Assembly (NCBI GenBank): GCA_001606155.1 | Contig: LODT01000001.1 | Coordinates: 1,302,001 to 1,366,000, forward strand | Direction of reading: 5' to 3' | Source: Tieghemostelium lacteum | Lineage: Eukaryota; Evosea; Eumycetozoa; Dictyosteliales; Raperosteliaceae | DNA: 64,000 bases | In this document: positions 61,540 through 64,000 of the stretch, piece by piece | Layout of the letters: every line of letters begins with the position of its first letter | Position numbering within the stretch: position 1 is the first letter of the stretch | Position numbers and translations under genes: made by a program | The notes under the pieces: model-generated | Seen by the model: only the letters and a program-made list of their open reading frames with translations | Databases searched by the model: none | Told to the model about the DNA's origin: nothing

Positions 61540-62330
61540 TTATTTGGATTCATTACCTAATTGGGCAATAGAAAGTTGAATTGGCATTTCGAGGTGAAGA
61601 GTCTCTCGGATCCATTTCTTTCTATCCTTAAAATCTTCTATACCTTGATTCTTTGGCCAATCCCATGTATATTTTATCACCTGGTCCGATTGGTTTTATC
61701 TAACACCCTTTAAAACCAGCAGAATTTAACCAATATTCAAAAAGATCTGTAAGATAGGAATATTCTCTTGCCAATCTCATAGTGTGGTTTGTTTGGATTC
61801 TTGTTGATTCCAAAGCCATTAAATACACAATTGTGCCATGTACCCATCACATCCTCTATAGAGTATTGTTCAAATTGTTGAAGATTGTCCTTATTAACTC
61901 TGTTGCAAGTGGTTCAGTCCTGGTGTGATATGCATTTCATCGAATACTGAAAAATCTACAACTGGTTTTTGTTTACTAGATTTTGTCAATCGAGAGAATA
62001 GACCATTCCTTTTGTTTGGTTGATATCTGGTAGTATTCTATAGCTGGTGAGTAGTCTATAATTGTAGAAGAATGAAGTATCACAAATATACCAAGTTTTG
62101 TAGTTGCCATTCAGAGATTTATGAGAAAGTTCGTAGATGTAATAAAGGTAATTTCATCTATTTAGCTAAATAAAGGATTATCCCATTTGCCTTGGAAATT
62201 CTGAATATACAGTTCCAATCTCTTTAAAAATCTTTGCTCTACTACTGAGTATTCTTTTCTATTCTGCATCAACTTCGTTATGAAGGAAGGTGTCAATATC
62301 TATATTCTCATCGCCCTTAAAAAGATAAAT
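61540..62330 (-). pseudogene. Decayed unidentified protein-coding gene
   Basis: The stretch is more GC-rich and less repetitive than intergenic DNA here, and on the minus strand it reads as protein-like pieces in changing frames. Examples are LNGNYKTWYICDTSFFYNY, LTSYRILPDINQTKG, KPVVDFSVFDEMHITPGL, YSIEDVMGTWHNCVFNGFG, and near the end TWDWPKNQGIEDFKDRKKW running to LSIAQLGNESK and a stop at 61540-61542. Several stops and frame changes interrupt it, so it is not expressed as one protein. I cannot name the family. It sits inside the FG-GAP tandem region. Confidence 0.5.
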
Positions 62331-62559
62331 TATAATTTATAGCTGGATTAACATTTCTATATATCATTATAAAGTGTATGAACCATTATATTTTTTTAAT
62401 ATCTACTTGTATAGAGCTTGAGAAATATATATTGTTATCACTTGATTATCTTTATTTAAATAAACTATTTATTAGTTGTTTAGTGTTTTTTTTTAAGTTT
62501 AAATAATTTCTTGTTTTTTATTATATTAAATCGAATATACTAGTTAGTTTTATATTACA
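62331..62559. other. AT-rich spacer
   Basis: No open frame, RNA gene or repeat seen. It separates the decayed minus-strand gene from the FG-GAP relics. Confidence 0.4.
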
Positions 62560-62880
62560 TCAATATCATTATAGGTATAGTTATTGTTTGACCTACTATA
62601 GATCATATTGTTTAATATGGTTAATAGTACAAATGGTTTTAGTATTGAAAATCAAGCTAATCGTAAAATAAATAATGATAGTTTAATGTTGTGACAACTT
62701 CTGTCATTGCTTCTGTAAGCTAATATAAACGACATGTTGTTATGTAGATTCCAATTTCAAAACAAATCAATAGTAAATGGAAATTTTATTCACTTCAAGA
62801 AATTGTAAATTGAAGACATTGAAAAATTGTGTGTTTAAAAAACATATTTTTACAAGTTTGAAATTGCTAAAGTATTCCAA
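62560..62880 (+). pseudogene. FG-GAP family relic, unit A
   Basis: The part around 62590-62650 (CATATTGTTTAATATGGTTA, then ACAAATGGTTTTAG) resembles the start of exon 2 of the FG-GAP gene (GGTAATAATAGACC...ATCAATGGTTTTAGAATT). It is followed by AACGACATGTTGTTAT and a copy of the family promoter string (GACATTGAAAAATTGTGTGT to ACAAGTTTGAAATTG). It has no usable frame. Unit B repeats the same order. Confidence 0.5.
62690..62875 (+). repeat. Direct repeat, left copy (FG-GAP promoter segment)
   Basis: The stretch from AAACGACATGTTGTTAT to ACAAGTTTGAAATTG is repeated with about 90 percent or more identity by eye at 63205-63367. Identity was judged by eye only. Confidence 0.75.
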
Positions 62881-63059
62881 ATTTATCATAGAAACTTGGT
62901 ATAAATTTCAATTTAATTAATAATTAATTAAAATATTAACATAATTATTTTTTTTGTAAATTTGAATTCAAAGAAAGTGGTATATAGTAATTTTGACAAA
63001 TTAATATTGTTGTTTTACACTAGTTGTGTATAATATTAAAACGAATATAAATTTATATT

Positions 63060-63423
63060 ACATCAATATGGAATATTTTATTCTAGGCACAGTATTGGTA
63101 ATAATAGACCATATGGTTTAATACGGTTAATATTACAAATGGTTTTAATGAATTTCTAAATGCACCTCAGAAATATCCGGAAACTTCTGTAATAGAGGCT
63201 GTAATATATTATAAACGACATGTTGTTATAAAAAAGTATGTAGATTCCAATTTCAAAAAAAATCAAAAGTAAATGGAAATTTTATTCACTTCAAGAAATT
63301 GTAAATTGAAGACATTGAAAAGTTGTGTGTTTAAAAAACATATTTTTTACAAGTTTGAAATTGTTAAAGTATAAAAAGTTTATATAAATTTATTTTGCAA
63401 TATAATTAAATAAATTGTTTACA
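63060..63423 (+). pseudogene. FG-GAP family relic, unit B, merging into the promoter of the next copy
   Basis: GGTAATAATAGACCATATGG at about 63091 matches exon 2 of the FG-GAP gene; then ACAAATGGTTTTAAT, AAACGACATGTTGTTAT (about 63212) and the long string shared with unit A from GTAGATTCCAATTTC (63239) to ACAAGTTTGAAATTGTTAAAG. The end of this unit is the promoter and leader of the gene at 63424. Units A and B are about 490 nt apart as direct repeats. Confidence 0.55.
63205..63367 (+). repeat. Direct repeat, right copy (FG-GAP promoter segment)
   Basis: Partner of 62690-62875. Differences are a few substitutions and a small insertion (AAAAAGTAT) before GTAGATTCC. Confidence 0.75.
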
Positions 63424-64000
63424 ATGAAAAGACTGTTTTGTTTATTTATTATTTTGGTATGGATTTCTTCCATACATTGTTTCCCTAGTTCTATTTCTCA
63501 ACTAAATAATACAAATAGTGTAGCAATAACCAGTAATTATACTGGATATGTTGAAGGAAGTTGTGACATTAATGGAGATGGATACCAAGTATGTATTTAT
63601 AGTAGAGATTGTTATTAAAAATCTAATTTTAATTTTAAGATAACTAATTCAATATCATGATTAAATAGGATCTAATTGAAATATACGATAATGGATATAT
63701 TGTATATTTTGGTACTAACACTAGATTTGGTAATAATAGACCAATTAATGTTTCAATGGCTAATGGTATCAATGGATTTAGAATTGAATTTACATTTCCA
63801 GAAAGATTACCAGTTTGTGGTGATTTTAATGGTGATGGTATTGATGATATTGCTTTATCAAATGGTGTAATCTATGCAATTTATGGTAAAAAAGGACCAT
63901 TTGATGCTGTTATAACATTAAATGGAACCAATGGTTTTACAATTACTGGTGAAAATAACCAAGCCCTTGGTTTTTCTAGAGCCATTTGTGATATGAATGG
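63424..64000 (+). CDS. Second FG-GAP repeat protein, cut by the window end
   Basis: Exon 1 63424-63588 and exon 2 from 63669 (intron GTATGT...ATAG, 80 nt) encode a protein very like that at 59288: signal peptide MKRLFCLFIILVWISSIHC, then PSSISQLNNTNSVAITSNY, CDINGDGYQ, GDFNGDGIDDIAL and the start of the next unit (CDMNG) at the window edge. The intron is at the same codon. One stretch is shorter than in copy 1 (the TSRPRDG region is replaced by SNG). The frame is intact as far as seen. Confidence 0.88.

Overview
The window is nuclear DNA of a social amoeba (Dictyostelia). The signs are very AT-rich intergenic DNA, short (about 60-180 nt) AT-rich GT...AG introns, dense genes with short spacers, in-frame Asn/Gln/Ser/Asp homopolymers, and dictyostelid-type families: CYP508-like P450s, FG-GAP secreted proteins with Cys-rich tails, LRR+IPT/TIG surface proteins and 'IFRNKYLW' ankyrin-like proteins. 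Trinucleotide runs are fewer than I would expect for D. discoideum, so a group 1 or 2 dictyostelid is possible, but the species is not settled. TAA is the usual stop. Starts were placed at ATG, because several open frames begin upstream at TTG or GTG.

Layout. 0.25-15 kb is housekeeping: a FUSC-like membrane protein, SF3A2, an unknown low-complexity protein, TXNDC9, a mitochondrial carrier, OXA1 (divergent from NAD-IDH beta), a CENP-P-like kinetochore protein, a small acidic protein, and a HAD-plus-2H putative RNA-repair enzyme. 15-22.3 kb is accessory: two tandem sigma-type GSTs behind a heat-shock-like element, an SDR with a disturbed 5' end, a relic small membrane-protein gene, and two nearly identical CYP508-like P450s in a tandem repeat that includes their promoters. 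22.3-50.2 kb is again mostly housekeeping: an unknown gene, PEX6, ArpC3, an LRR protein, lipin, TFIIF alpha, telomerase reverse transcriptase, ETF beta, a mitochondrial TPR protein, ABT1/ESF2, another LRR protein and an ABCC transporter. 50.4-64 kb is surface and lineage-specific: an LRR/IPT/EGF type I membrane protein, an unknown protein, an ankyrin-like protein, a delta-12-type fatty-acid desaturase, and a tandem FG-GAP family with one complete copy, decayed copies and one copy cut by the window end.

How the genes relate. OXA1, IDH beta, ETF beta and the carriers serve mitochondrial energy metabolism; SF3A2, TFIIF and ABT1 serve gene expression; CENP-P and TERT serve chromosome maintenance. 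The most interesting signals are these. (1) A promoter block of about 100 bp is shared by the two P450 genes and the desaturase gene 35-39 kb away, suggesting co-regulated lipid or secondary metabolism. (2) The two P450 copies differ mainly at predicted substrate-recognition sites. (3) There is a candidate CENP-P. (4) TERT appears to have a hidden C-terminal exon. (5) The TXNDC9 start codon appears to be split by an intron. (6) A HAD phosphatase is fused to an apparent 2H phosphoesterase. No viral or retrotransposon element was recognised.
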